From the IMG/VR virus record IMGVR_UViG_3300026304_000010, positions 1 through 20,452 of that record: a stretch of DNA of 20,452 nt, one strand, 5' to 3'. The stretch's first letter is position 1. Each line of letters opens with the position of its first letter. The notes under the pieces were generated by a model. It searched no databases. It saw nothing but the letters and a program-made list of their open reading frames with translations, and was not told the origin of the DNA. The stretch is from a virus. This document shows positions 6,624 to 14,743 of this stretch, one piece after another. A program made the translations under genes and the position numbers.

Positions 6624-9600
6624 TGGGTACGTTAAGTGTTGCCATTAACAGCGTTCCCGTGCAAATCCTCGAAAACTCATTCCAGGAAAGTGACGCGATC
6701 AGCGCTGTATCCACCCTTATGTTCAAGGTGAAGGATGACTCAGGCTCAAACCACTACACCAAAGGCCAGCCCGTTTCGATTACTGATTCAGTCAACGGTG
6801 TGCAATACACCGGCTTTGTGAGCGCAGCCATAGAGGATCGAGTGAGCCCCAACACACTCATCATTACCGACATTGGTGTGCGCGATAATCACTATCTCGC
6901 CGAGAAGCGTACCTACGACGGGCCAGAGGCGCAAAACATCTATGCTGGCGTCATGTTCTGCCAGATGCTGAACACGCTTGCAAGTGAGGGCATCGTATCC
7001 AAATATGCGTTTGATCGGGACACGACCGCGACTGATTTCAATGCAGGCACGCTTACGGGCGTTGTGGGTGCATCCAATGTGGATGACGGCGATCTGGAAC
7101 TGGTGCCAGCAGGAACGAACGTCAGCCAAACCGACAGGACCACGGCTGACTTTGCCGCTAGCTCACAGTCTCTTAGCGTCGATGCACGCAATAATCAACT
7201 CAACCTGCACGCATACAACGTGATCAAGCTGACCGGAACATGTGCCATCAGCGGCAACAATGCGTTTCTCTACTGGAAGATTTGGAGTGGTTCGCAGGGC
7301 ATCATCGCCGGTAATTTCATCGAATACGATGTGTGGATATCGTCTTCGAGTCCATTGCAGCAGGCGGCGGTTGACCTGGTGTGTACTGATGGTACGACCA
7401 TGCGTGATTTCAACTCTCAAGGCATCGTTGATCAGATGGGCATGAAAGCGCATCCAGGCGGCGACCTTTCCGGCTTCGCAACGGACACCTGGTATCATCG
7501 CAAGATTGATATAGGCGGCCTGGCCGGCAAAACCGTTGCCTTTGTGGATATCGCGTTTGAGGGTGACAACGTTGGCAGCTACCAGGCGTATTTCAGGAAC
7601 GTGAAACTCACAGGAACCTCTAGCGCTACGTTCTATGACAGCACGACGCATCCCTACGACCCGCAAAACGCGCCACTTCAGACGAGCGCGCAAGTCTCCA
7701 ATCAAGGCTATGCCAATGTAAGCGTGCAGGTGATCACCGCCTATGACCAGTTTGGCTACCGCATCAGCGACACCATCAGCATTGACGCAGCCAAGGTGGT
7801 GAATTCCTCTCAAGTGTCCTGGTCCTCCGTCGTCCCAGCAGGCGTAACGCCTGCCTCTCAGGTGGCAGGGAATACCGGGCCACCTGTGCCAAATGGAACG
7901 ACGCTCACCATTTTGACAAGCATTGACACGGACGCAACGTGGCAGCCGGCTGTCTTCAATGCGCCTATTGCCGATTTAGCAGCGGGCTTCAATGTTGCGG
8001 GTCGCAGCCTCTACACACAAATCGTGCTGGCGATCACCGGCACCACGCCAGAGCAGACGCCGGCTGTTTCCACGCTGACCACACTCGTTACCACCGCCTA
8101 TGTCGCAGGCACCACGAACGCGCTGGCAAGCTATAAGAACAACACGGATTTCGCTACAGGCACCAATGGCAACACACAAAACTGGGGGCCTGCCATAACG
8201 CCAACGTTCGGAACCATTCACGGCAACGCTGCTATCACGCTGCTGGGCATGTTTTACGACTGGGATAAGCACTTCTTCCAGGATCAGCAGAACACCTCCT
8301 TTGAAACGCTCTTTGGCGCAACATCGCCAGCACAGGCCAACTTCAGGCACCAGCTAAAACTCACGACCGGGACCGGCACGGATGTGAAGTCGCGCTTAGA
8401 TAGCTTTGGCGGCGGCGGGAATAGCTTCCAGAATTTCACGGCGCAAGTCACCGTGCAAATACCACCGACCAGCGCAACCATCGGCCTTGTGTACCGCACG
8501 ACGGGGTGGGTGAATGCCAACAATACCTATGCCTACGCAGCGGATATCTCAACGACGGCTGTTCAACTTGGCCGAGGGACCAATGGGGGAGCATCGACAT
8601 TTACGCTGATTACCTCCACGGCAGTGACCTTAACGGCTGGCAACTGGTATACGCTCAAGATCGTGGTCAATGGCAATAACCACCAGGTGTTTGTGGACGA
8701 TGTGCAGTATATCAACGCAACCGATGCGACCTACCCGGCTACCGGCCAAATCGGATTGCATTTCTTTGACAATACCGGCTCGACACAAAGCGGCTTCTTC
8801 GAGAACTTTGGGGTGGTCGCCACCCTCACCGGCACGTGGATTTCGCCAGCGGTCAGCTTGAACGCGCTTACCACCATCGGGCAAAGCGCGGTCTTCTGGA
8901 ATGCCCTTGTGCCCGCTGGTGGGAGCCTGATTTGTGAATCCACCATCAACGGCGGCTCTACCTACCAGGCCGTTGCGCAAGGCGGGCAAATCGGCAACTT
9001 GCCCCCAGGCACAAGCACAGTTGGGGTGAGTGTGCAACTGCGTTTTACGTTCACCACGCCCAATGCGAGTGTGACGCCTGTGTTGCAAGCGGTGAGCGTT
9101 TGGGCGGTCAGTCAGGTAACGGCCTCAGGCAATCGCATATCCCCTGCGCTCTCCCTCACCAACGTCGGGCGTTTAGGCGGCTCGGTCGTGGCATGGAACA
9201 ACGTCGCGCTGGCCTCAGGTGCCACGCTCGGAGTGGATGCGCGTGTGGATGCGGGCTCGTGGGTAGATGTGACCGGCAGCAATGGCGGGGCTATTCCCGG
9301 CCTGACGGCGCAGCCCAATCCGACCAACGACAGCTTCACCAGTGATACGCACACGAACTATAGCAGCACGTTTGCGACCGGTGGCGCTGCTGTGACTTCA
9401 GCGACATTCGATACAGCCAATAGTCGCTTGCTGCTCACCGGCGGCACCAATGCGCTCTATATCAACAATCTGGCTACCGCTCTCGGAGATGTAGATTTCC
9501 TTGTGGACATAGACGAGTCGGATAACGGCGGCCTGGTGTGGCATTTCATCGACGGGAATAACTTCTATGACCTGATAGCCAGGGATGGTAGTAGTTCAGG

Positions 9601-10966
9601 CAGCCCACAAAGCTCTCTCACGCTGTTCAGAGTCCTGGCAGGAGTACGAACACAGGTAGCGCAAGCGACCGGCCTGGTATGGCCTCGGCCTTCCTATCAC
9701 CGCTTCAGAGTGACCATGCTAGGAAGCATCATTACGGTCTATATGGACGGCGTGCAGCAATTGAGCTATACCGATGCAACCCCGGTAGGTGCTGGCAAAT
9801 GCGGCATGCGCAACGATGTGGCGGCAAAAATAAGCCGCTATTATCAGATCAATATTCAACCGCAAGGCGATAACGTGAGCAGCCACACCGTCCAGACACG
9901 GCTGCGCCTGGCTACCACCAACCCACAGGCCACGCCTCAGGTGACTGATGCAACGCTATGCGCATTCGGTACCACGATTGCGCTCGGGGTGCTGGTCCCC
10001 CAGACGAACTACTTTCACAAGTACATCGACAAGAATAACGATGATTTAGCGAAGCGCTCAAACTTCTGGTGGTACTTCGACAAGAACAAGGTGCCGTATT
10101 TCCTGCCAACGAACGGCATACCGGCGCCCTGGATTGGCAGTAGCACGCCTGGCTGGATGGACAATGGCCTTCTGACTTCAGACTTCCAGGATGCCAATAT
10201 CACCGTCGAGGACTCTTCAGACCTCTATCGCAACCGGCAAATCATTGATAATGTGCTGGCCCCTGTCACGATCAACGAGACCAGGCTAGGAGATGGCGTG
10301 AGCACCTCCTGGACATTTGGTAACCAGTGGGCGGGCGCGCCAACGATCACCACCACCGTCAACGGCGTGGCTATAGTAGCGACGGTGGGCGTGAAGAATG
10401 TGGATAGCGGCAGGCAATTTTATTATGCCGTGGGGGACAACACGATCACTGAGGACAGTTCAGGACCGGTGTATGACGCAACGTTTACGCTCAACTTCAC
10501 AGGGCCAGGGCAATACCTGACCTATAGCCAGGCCGATAACAGGGCAGAGCAGACGGCCATCGCGGCTGTCGAAAGCGCTGGCTCTGCGTTCTACGTCCCG
10601 CGTGCTTTGAGCGGCACATTTCTTTTCACGAAAACAACTGGCATTGTGGTCAATGTGGAGGATGGTGCCGGGCTCACGAAAGCGCAAGGGGACGCGCTGG
10701 CACAGGACAGGCTCAACCAGTACAGCGTGCGCGGTAGATTGCTCAAAGCCTCGACGCGGCGCTATGGCCTGGCACCGGGGCAACTGTTCAATGTGTTCCT
10801 GCCCGAGCATGGCGTCAAGGATGGCTTGTTCCTGATCAGGCAGGTGCAAACGAGGCTCACGACGGAGGGGCCGACCGGGGCCATGGTGCAACAGCCGTGG
10901 TACACAATAGAGGCCATAAGTGGGCCGGATGTGGGGGATTGGTCGAAGATGTATGCAAGAACATAA
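6623..10966 (+). CDS. Tail hub / tail-associated protein with giant domain insertion (1447 aa)
   Basis: Residues about 1-135 look like the first part of a gp27/Gp44-type tail hub ('KGQPVSITDSVNGVQYTGFV...DNHYLAEKR'). The second part reappears at about 1129-1447: 'SNFWWYFDKNKVPYFLP', 'YRNRQIIDNV', 'YGLAPGQLFNVFLPEHGVKDGLFLI'. Between them lie about 1000 residues of likely carbohydrate-facing modules. These are a jelly-roll-like region (about 156-330), three beta-sandwich units ('SPALSL...W...P.G..l' type, at about 379-489, 737-826, and 835-900 plus 1080-1115), and LamG-like domains at about 574-735 and 902-1080. The second LamG-like domain interrupts the third sandwich. No separate Dit gene lies between tape measure and hub. 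It probably forms the tail tip and contributes to host binding. Confidence 0.8.
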   Translation: MGTLSVAINSVPVQILENSFQESDAISAVSTLMFKVKDDSGSNHYTKGQPVSITDSVNGVQYTGFVSAAIEDRVSPNTLIITDIGVRDNHYLAEKRTYDGPEAQNIYAGVMFCQMLNTLASEGIVSKYAFDRDTTATDFNAGTLTGVVGASNVDDGDLELVPAGTNVSQTDRTTADFAASSQSLSVDARNNQLNLHAYNVIKLTGTCAISGNNAFLYWKIWSGSQGIIAGNFIEYDVWISSSSPLQQAAVDLVCTDGTTMRDFNSQGIVDQMGMKAHPGGDLSGFATDTWYHRKIDIGGLAGKTVAFVDIAFEGDNVGSYQAYFRNVKLTGTSSATFYDSTTHPYDPQNAPLQTSAQVSNQGYANVSVQVITAYDQFGYRISDTISIDAAKVVNSSQVSWSSVVPAGVTPASQVAGNTGPPVPNGTTLTILTSIDTDATWQPAVFNAPIADLAAGFNVAGRSLYTQIVLAITGTTPEQTPAVSTLTTLVTTAYVAGTTNALASYKNNTDFATGTNGNTQNWGPAITPTFGTIHGNAAITLLGMFYDWDKHFFQDQQNTSFETLFGATSPAQANFRHQLKLTTGTGTDVKSRLDSFGGGGNSFQNFTAQVTVQIPPTSATIGLVYRTTGWVNANNTYAYAADISTTAVQLGRGTNGGASTFTLITSTAVTLTAGNWYTLKIVVNGNNHQVFVDDVQYINATDATYPATGQIGLHFFDNTGSTQSGFFENFGVVATLTGTWISPAVSLNALTTIGQSAVFWNALVPAGGSLICESTINGGSTYQAVAQGGQIGNLPPGTSTVGVSVQLRFTFTTPNASVTPVLQAVSVWAVSQVTASGNRISPALSLTNVGRLGGSVVAWNNVALASGATLGVDARVDAGSWVDVTGSNGGAIPGLTAQPNPTNDSFTSDTHTNYSSTFATGGAAVTSATFDTANSRLLLTGGTNALYINNLATALGDVDFLVDIDESDNGGLVWHFIDGNNFYDLIARDGSSSGSPQSSLTLFRVLAGVRTQVAQATGLVWPRPSYHRFRVTMLGSIITVYMDGVQQLSYTDATPVGAGKCGMRNDVAAKISRYYQINIQPQGDNVSSHTVQTRLRLATTNPQATPQVTDATLCAFGTTIALGVLVPQTNYFHKYIDKNNDDLAKRSNFWWYFDKNKVPYFLPTNGIPAPWIGSSTPGWMDNGLLTSDFQDANITVEDSSDLYRNRQIIDNVLAPVTINETRLGDGVSTSWTFGNQWAGAPTITTTVNGVAIVATVGVKNVDSGRQFYYAVGDNTITEDSSGPVYDATFTLNFTGPGQYLTYSQADNRAEQTAIAAVESAGSAFYVPRALSGTFLFTKTTGIVVNVEDGAGLTKAQGDALAQDRLNQYSVRGRLLKASTRRYGLAPGQLFNVFLPEHGVKDGLFLIRQVQTRLTTEGPTGAMVQQPWYTIEAISGPDVGDWSKMYART

Positions 10967-10981
10967 AGAAAGGAAGCAGGC

Positions 10982-11167
10982 ATGGATTGGATTTTCTTTA
11001 TACGGCTGATCATCCTGATCACGTTCTTACTGATCCTGGTATGGGATGTGACAGCCATTATCTTTATACGCCGGTTCTACGCACGCTATGTCACCAAGCA
11101 TCGTGAGTTGGAGGTGCGGCTAGAAGCCACCGAGCGCCGCATCAAGGCACTTGAGGAAATTACATGA
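10982..11167 (+). CDS. Small membrane protein with C-terminal helix (61 aa)
   Basis: AAAGGAAGCAGGC provides an SD before the ATG. Residues 4-28 form one strong transmembrane helix, followed by a basic 'RRFYARYVTKHR' stretch and an amphipathic charged helix ('ELEVRLEATERRIKALEEI') with heptad spacing. The stop overlaps the next ATG (ATGA), so the two are translated together. Possible roles are a lysis accessory protein or a membrane anchor; its place inside the tail genes does not decide. Function not recognised. Confidence 0.65.
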   Translation: MDWIFFIRLIILITFLLILVWDVTAIIFIRRFYARYVTKHRELEVRLEATERRIKALEEIT

Positions 11168-11511
11168 CCAACTGGACGCAAATTCTCGCTATCCTTAGCT
11201 TCTTCCTGGCACTCGTGGGCCCCTTGGGTATCGTGCTGGCGCTGCGTGGCAGCAAATTGCAAGAGGAGCAAAAAATCGCTGAACGCGTCAGGGACATGTA
11301 CCACGACGAAAACGAACTGCTGCTCTCGCGGGTAACGCGGCTTGAGGCAGACAGTAAGCACTGCAATAAAGTGATAGAACTCATTATCGATACATTGCAA
11401 AAAGTCAAGGGCATCACGCTTGAGGTCGAAGATAGCGTCATCACGCTGCGCGACGGCGCAAGCACGCATAGAAGCAAACTGAGCGATACAGGCCCGCTGA
11501 AAGCAGTATGA
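11164..11511 (+). CDS. Membrane-anchored coiled-coil protein (115 aa)
   Basis: One transmembrane helix covers residues about 7-27 ('ILAILSFFLALVGPLGIVLAL'). It is followed by a long charged helical part ('KLQEEQKIAERVRDMYHDENELLLSRVTRLEAD') with coiled-coil character and a hydrophilic tail. The 4-bp overlap with the 61-aa gene and the shared layout (membrane helix, then coiled coil) suggest the two proteins form a hetero-complex through their helices. XhlA-like lysis proteins also combine a coiled coil with a membrane helix, but in the opposite order. Function unknown. Confidence 0.65.
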   Translation: MTNWTQILAILSFFLALVGPLGIVLALRGSKLQEEQKIAERVRDMYHDENELLLSRVTRLEADSKHCNKVIELIIDTLQKVKGITLEVEDSVITLRDGASTHRSKLSDTGPLKAV

Positions 11512-11525
11512 AAGGAGAATAACAT

Positions 11526-11936
11526 ATGGCAGGGAAAGCGACCTACCTGGAGGATCAGGTACTTAACTACATGAAGGGGACAACGTTTGTAGCACCCACG
11601 ACAAACGTGTACGTGGCGCTCTTCACGACGGCTCCCGCCGATGATGGGACAGGTGGTACTGAGGTGTCGGGCGGCTCCTATGCACGCGCACTCGTCGCCA
11701 GGTCAAGCGGTTGGTCAGCCATCACCGGCGGCACGGCACCGCACCAGATCAGCAATGCGGGTGTCATTACATTTGCAACCCCCACAGCCAACTGGGGGAC
11801 TGTGCTGGCTATCGGTATCTATGACGCGCTCACGACGGGCAACCTCTTGTACTGGAATACCATCACGTCCCAGGTCATCAATACAGGCGTCGTGGCAAGT
11901 TTCGCCATTGGTGCTTTAGTCGTATCTGAAGATTAA
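11526..11936 (+). CDS. Gp80-like phage tail/fibre-associated protein (136 aa)
   Basis: The sequence fits a widespread phage family sometimes named Gp80-like. It begins with 'ATYLEDQVLNYMKGT', continues 'NVYVALFTTAPADDGTGGTE', then 'YARALVAR', 'NWGTVLAIGIYDALTTGNLLYW', and ends in a beta-strand 'GVVASFAIGALVV'. Members are small beta-rich proteins, usually encoded near tail fibres and annotated as minor structural or fibre proteins. The SD is AAAGGAGAAT. Assignment to the family is confident; the biochemical role is not known with certainty. Confidence 0.75.
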   Translation: MAGKATYLEDQVLNYMKGTTFVAPTTNVYVALFTTAPADDGTGGTEVSGGSYARALVARSSGWSAITGGTAPHQISNAGVITFATPTANWGTVLAIGIYDALTTGNLLYWNTITSQVINTGVVASFAIGALVVSED

Positions 11937-11971
11937 GTAGTGCTCATTCAACAAAGAAAGGAAACACACTC

Positions 11972-12619
11972 ATGGCCGTAGGTTCAACTCCTAGGGACTC
12001 TGGCAATATCCCTCTTGGATGCGTGCTTGTGCCTGGCGACACCACGCCACAAGCCTTGCAGGGGGGCGCGGAATTTACCGATGCGAACAGCAACATCTCG
12101 GCACCGGTCAGGGCGGAGATAACACCGAATAGCAAGGCGACTTATGTGGCTTCTGGCACTGTCGTTCCTGTAACGGGTGCAACTGACCTCGTGACTATCA
12201 TCGGGTCGGCGACCAAGCTCGTCAAGCTCCTTCGCGTTATCTTCTCAGGAACTATCACGACAGCAGCTATCAACGGCTCGGTGTCGATTGTGAAGCGTAG
12301 CACGGCAGATACCGCTGGAACCAGTACGGCACCCACTATTATCCCTCTTGATAGCAATAACGCTGCTGCGACGGCTGTCCTGGCTGCCTACACAGCCAAC
12401 CCGACGCTAGGCAATACTGTCGGTACGATCTGGCAAGCGAAATACCTCTACCAGATTGCAGCTAGCGGGAATCCGACGGTCCTGATGATTGACTTCAGCC
12501 AGTTGGGCCAGGCGGGTACGTTGCGCGGTGTGGCGCAGCAACTGGCCCTCAACCTGAATGCCGTGGCCTTTGCCTCGGCGGGATCGGTGGATTACTCCTT
12601 CGTCTTCACTGAAGAGTAA
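11972..12619 (+). CDS. Putative minor virion protein (215 aa)
   Basis: A beta-rich 215-aa protein with Ala, Thr and Gly richness and no membrane segments or signal peptide. The N-terminus ('PLGCVLVPGDTTPQALQ') and the C-terminal half ('NLNAVAFASAGSVDYSFVFTEE') resemble small structural proteins found among tail-fibre genes. In that type, a short linker is followed by a cytokine-like beta-sandwich sensing 'LVKLLRVIFSGT'. It lies between the Gp80-like protein and the fibre. The SD is AAAGGAAA. A virion role is inferred from context. Confidence 0.55.
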   Translation: MAVGSTPRDSGNIPLGCVLVPGDTTPQALQGGAEFTDANSNISAPVRAEITPNSKATYVASGTVVPVTGATDLVTIIGSATKLVKLLRVIFSGTITTAAINGSVSIVKRSTADTAGTSTAPTIIPLDSNNAAATAVLAAYTANPTLGNTVGTIWQAKYLYQIAASGNPTVLMIDFSQLGQAGTLRGVAQQLALNLNAVAFASAGSVDYSFVFTEE

Positions 12620-12632
12620 AGCGGGGTAAACC

Positions 12633-14384
12633 TTGGCAATCATTGGAAGCGATAGCTTTTCGCGTGCCGATCAATCAGGCTGGGGGAATGCCTCGGACGG
12701 ACAAACATGGTCACAAGTCCAGGGCGCCGGCACGCTCGCTATCGCCTCTAATGAGGGCACATTTACCGGGCAAATCGCCACTGATGAGGTGATGGTGCTT
12801 GGGAGCACGAGCCAGGCCGATACCGATTGCCTGGTTCGCTTCAAAGTCACCAATTCTGGTAACGACGTGCCAGGTGTGGTGTTCCGCTCCAATGGCTCCA
12901 ACACGTTCTACCGTGTCAGAAATAATAGCGGCACACTCGGTATACGGCGCATCAATGCAGGGTCATCGACCACGGTAGGGGTTGATACAGCGGTAGCCAT
13001 GTCTGCCGGGACGTTCTACTGGATACGTGGTAAGATCGTCGGGTCTACCATCTATGCGACCATGTGGGCCGATGGAGGCTCCGAACCGGCGCCGCAAATC
13101 ACCGTAACAGACGGCACACCGATAAGCACGGCAGGCCGCTTTGGCATCTATGCCTCGATCAATACGACCGCGACCGATACGATCTTCTATGATCACTTTA
13201 CTGCGACCGATACAGTTGTAGCGGCACCCTCAACCTATCCGCGTTTTATCCCACGTGCGCTGGGCGCGACGATTATCCCGGTCATTGTCAGCCAACCGTT
13301 GCCGTATATCGACCGTGCATTAGGATCCACGATTATCTATGAGGACCGTACGTTCATCCCACGCGCACTAGGCGGGGTCTACATTCCTGATACCGTGATG
13401 TGGGTACCGCGCGGTCTTTCCAGCATAGTGCAGTCCTCGCTGTTACGTAGCCTCACCCTTGCCGGGGTAGGGACACTTTCGCCAACGCTTTCCGCAAACC
13501 TTGCGTTGCCCGCTACGACCCTCGCCGGCGTAGGGACACTCACCGGCACGCTTTCACTTAGTGCGGCGCTCACAGCAGAGTGCGACGGGGTAGGAACGCT
13601 GGCGGGCACGCTCTCAGCGAATACGGCGCTCTCGGCGCAGCTTGCGGGTGTGGCTACATGCTCTGCATTAAGCCTGCAAACGCAAGCGAGCCAGCCGCTT
13701 CCCTATATCGGGCGTGGGCTGCTCTCCACGATTGTCTACGAGGCGCGTGTATTCATCCCACGCGCTCTCAGCGCAACCTATATCCCTGACACGTCCATAT
13801 GGGTACCTCGTGCCCTTGATAGCGGCGCGATGCAGCTACAACCGCTTGCGGCCACACTGCCCGGAGTAGGGACGCTTGCGGGGACACTTTCGACAACAGG
13901 CGGCGTATCGCTCTCAGTCACGATGGCTGGAGTAGGGACGCTTGCGGGGACACTCCCACTCTCAACAGCGCTCTCCACGACTATGAGCGGGGTTGGCACG
14001 CTTACGGGAACGCTTAGCGCCTCCCTCACACTTCCATCGACATCACTTGTGGGAGTCGGGACACTTGCGGGCACACTCGTTCTTACAACGGCGCTCAGTC
14101 GAACGCTTACAGGAGTAGGGACGCTTACAGGTGTCTTCTCGCCACGGACAGCACTCTTCCTCACCTGCGCAGGTGTTGGCACGCTTGCGGGCAATCTCAG
14201 CATACCGTCAACATCCTACCTCACCGCTGTATGGGTGACACGCGATCTTGTCGCTACCTGGGTCACAAGGGATGGCAAAGTCACATGGGCAACGAGAGAT
14301 GAGAAGGCGGCATGGGCCGCTAGAGATGAGCAAGATACATGGGCAACGAGAGATGAACAGGCGTTATGGAAAACAAGGAGTTAA
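12633..14384 (+). CDS. Modular, repeat-rich tail fibre (583 aa)
   Basis: The start is a TTG with GGGGT as a likely SD. Residues 1-192 form a LamG/concanavalin-like beta domain ('DSFSRAD...GVVFRSNGSNTFYRVRN...GTFYWIRGKIVGSTIYATMW'), suited to carbohydrate binding. The rest is built from repeats. A 'QPLPYI.R.L.STI.YE.R.FIPRAL...YIPD...WVPR.L' block occurs at about 221-265 and again at 354-400. 'AGVGTLAGTLS' units of about 20 residues follow each block (four from residue 276, six from residue 409). Last comes a C-terminal array of 9-residue 'xxWxTRDxx' repeats (532-583). It is probably a trimeric fibre or receptor-binding shaft. The repeat regions may vary in length by recombination. Confidence 0.75.
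   Translation: MAIIGSDSFSRADQSGWGNASDGQTWSQVQGAGTLAIASNEGTFTGQIATDEVMVLGSTSQADTDCLVRFKVTNSGNDVPGVVFRSNGSNTFYRVRNNSGTLGIRRINAGSSTTVGVDTAVAMSAGTFYWIRGKIVGSTIYATMWADGGSEPAPQITVTDGTPISTAGRFGIYASINTTATDTIFYDHFTATDTVVAAPSTYPRFIPRALGATIIPVIVSQPLPYIDRALGSTIIYEDRTFIPRALGGVYIPDTVMWVPRGLSSIVQSSLLRSLTLAGVGTLSPTLSANLALPATTLAGVGTLTGTLSLSAALTAECDGVGTLAGTLSANTALSAQLAGVATCSALSLQTQASQPLPYIGRGLLSTIVYEARVFIPRALSATYIPDTSIWVPRALDSGAMQLQPLAATLPGVGTLAGTLSTTGGVSLSVTMAGVGTLAGTLPLSTALSTTMSGVGTLTGTLSASLTLPSTSLVGVGTLAGTLVLTTALSRTLTGVGTLTGVFSPRTALFLTCAGVGTLAGNLSIPSTSYLTAVWVTRDLVATWVTRDGKVTWATRDEKAAWAARDEQDTWATRDEQALWKTRS
13293..13856 (+). repeat. Duplicated PRAL block and first GVGTL repeat block in the fibre
   Basis: The first PRAL block begins at 13293 and its copy at 13692. 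Between them, from 13458, lie four GVGTL-type units about 60 bp apart; the fourth has decayed (GVATCSAL). The module duplication is visible in protein and partly in DNA. Confidence 0.75.
13857..14225 (+). repeat. Second GVGTL repeat block (six units)
   Basis: Six units of 60-69 bp begin at 13857; the last begins at 14166. Two neighbouring units share identical DNA over roughly 27 bp around GGAGTAGGGACGCTTGCGGG, which points to recent expansion by recombination or slippage. Confidence 0.75.
14226..14381 (+). repeat. 27-bp repeats coding nonapeptides xxWxTRDxx
   Basis: Five full units and one partial unit of 9 residues each carry a Trp and a T/A-R-D motif. The most similar units share ATGGGCAACGAGAGATGA. 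They form the extreme C-terminus of the fibre. Confidence 0.8.
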
Positions 14385-14387
14385 GTT

Positions 14388-14726
14388 ATGAGCTGGTCCC
14401 CAATTCCCGCAGGCGACGGGCGCCCGTCGCATCACACCCTAACGACGGATAGCGGCATCTTTGCCCTGACCGGTGTGGCAAATGGCTCAATAGCGATGCA
14501 CATGCAGGATACCAACAACGGTTATGCGTTATATGTATGTACGGGCACGTGGGCAGTCACCGATGCGGCGGGCGGCAAGGCTGATTTTACACCGAGCGCC
14601 GCTGACTTGCTCACCACCAATCCACTCGGCAAGCCTGGACGCTATCAAGCGTACCCGGTCGTGACGCTCAGCACAGGGCCAGTCCCGATGGATGCCCAGA
14701 TTGTACTGGTCGTGTCTGAGCCTTAG
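14388..14726 (+). CDS. BppU_N-like baseplate/fibre accessory protein (112 aa)
   Basis: The sequence fits the small beta-sandwich seen at the N-terminus of phage baseplate upper proteins: 'TTDSGIFALTGVANGSIAMHMQ', then 'GTWAVTDAAGGKADFTPSAADL', then 'GRYQAYPVVTLSTGPVPMDAQIVLVV'. In that family the pattern is 'G.W.i.D...G.v.y....DL..pG.Y.a.......g'. Here the domain stands alone. It lies between the fibre and the endolysin and has an AAGGAG SD. A role as an adaptor that attaches fibres to the tail tip is plausible but inferred. Confidence 0.65.
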   Translation: MSWSPIPAGDGRPSHHTLTTDSGIFALTGVANGSIAMHMQDTNNGYALYVCTGTWAVTDAAGGKADFTPSAADLLTTNPLGKPGRYQAYPVVTLSTGPVPMDAQIVLVVSEP

Positions 14727-14743
14727 AAAGGAAGGAGGTATCT

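Noticed and set aside
7163-7813. Minus-strand open frame of 216 codons
   Set aside because: Antisense shadow of the hub gene; no SD and no recognisable protein.
13778-14203. Minus-strand open frame with many SVPTP repeats (and a similar one at 13379-13609)
   Set aside because: It is the antisense reading of the GVGTL repeats in the fibre gene; it has no SD or promoter and the plus-strand gene explains the sequence.
13458-14381. Regular DNA repeats considered as a CRISPR array
   Set aside because: The repeats are coding, degenerate, in one frame, and lack unique spacers of constant length.
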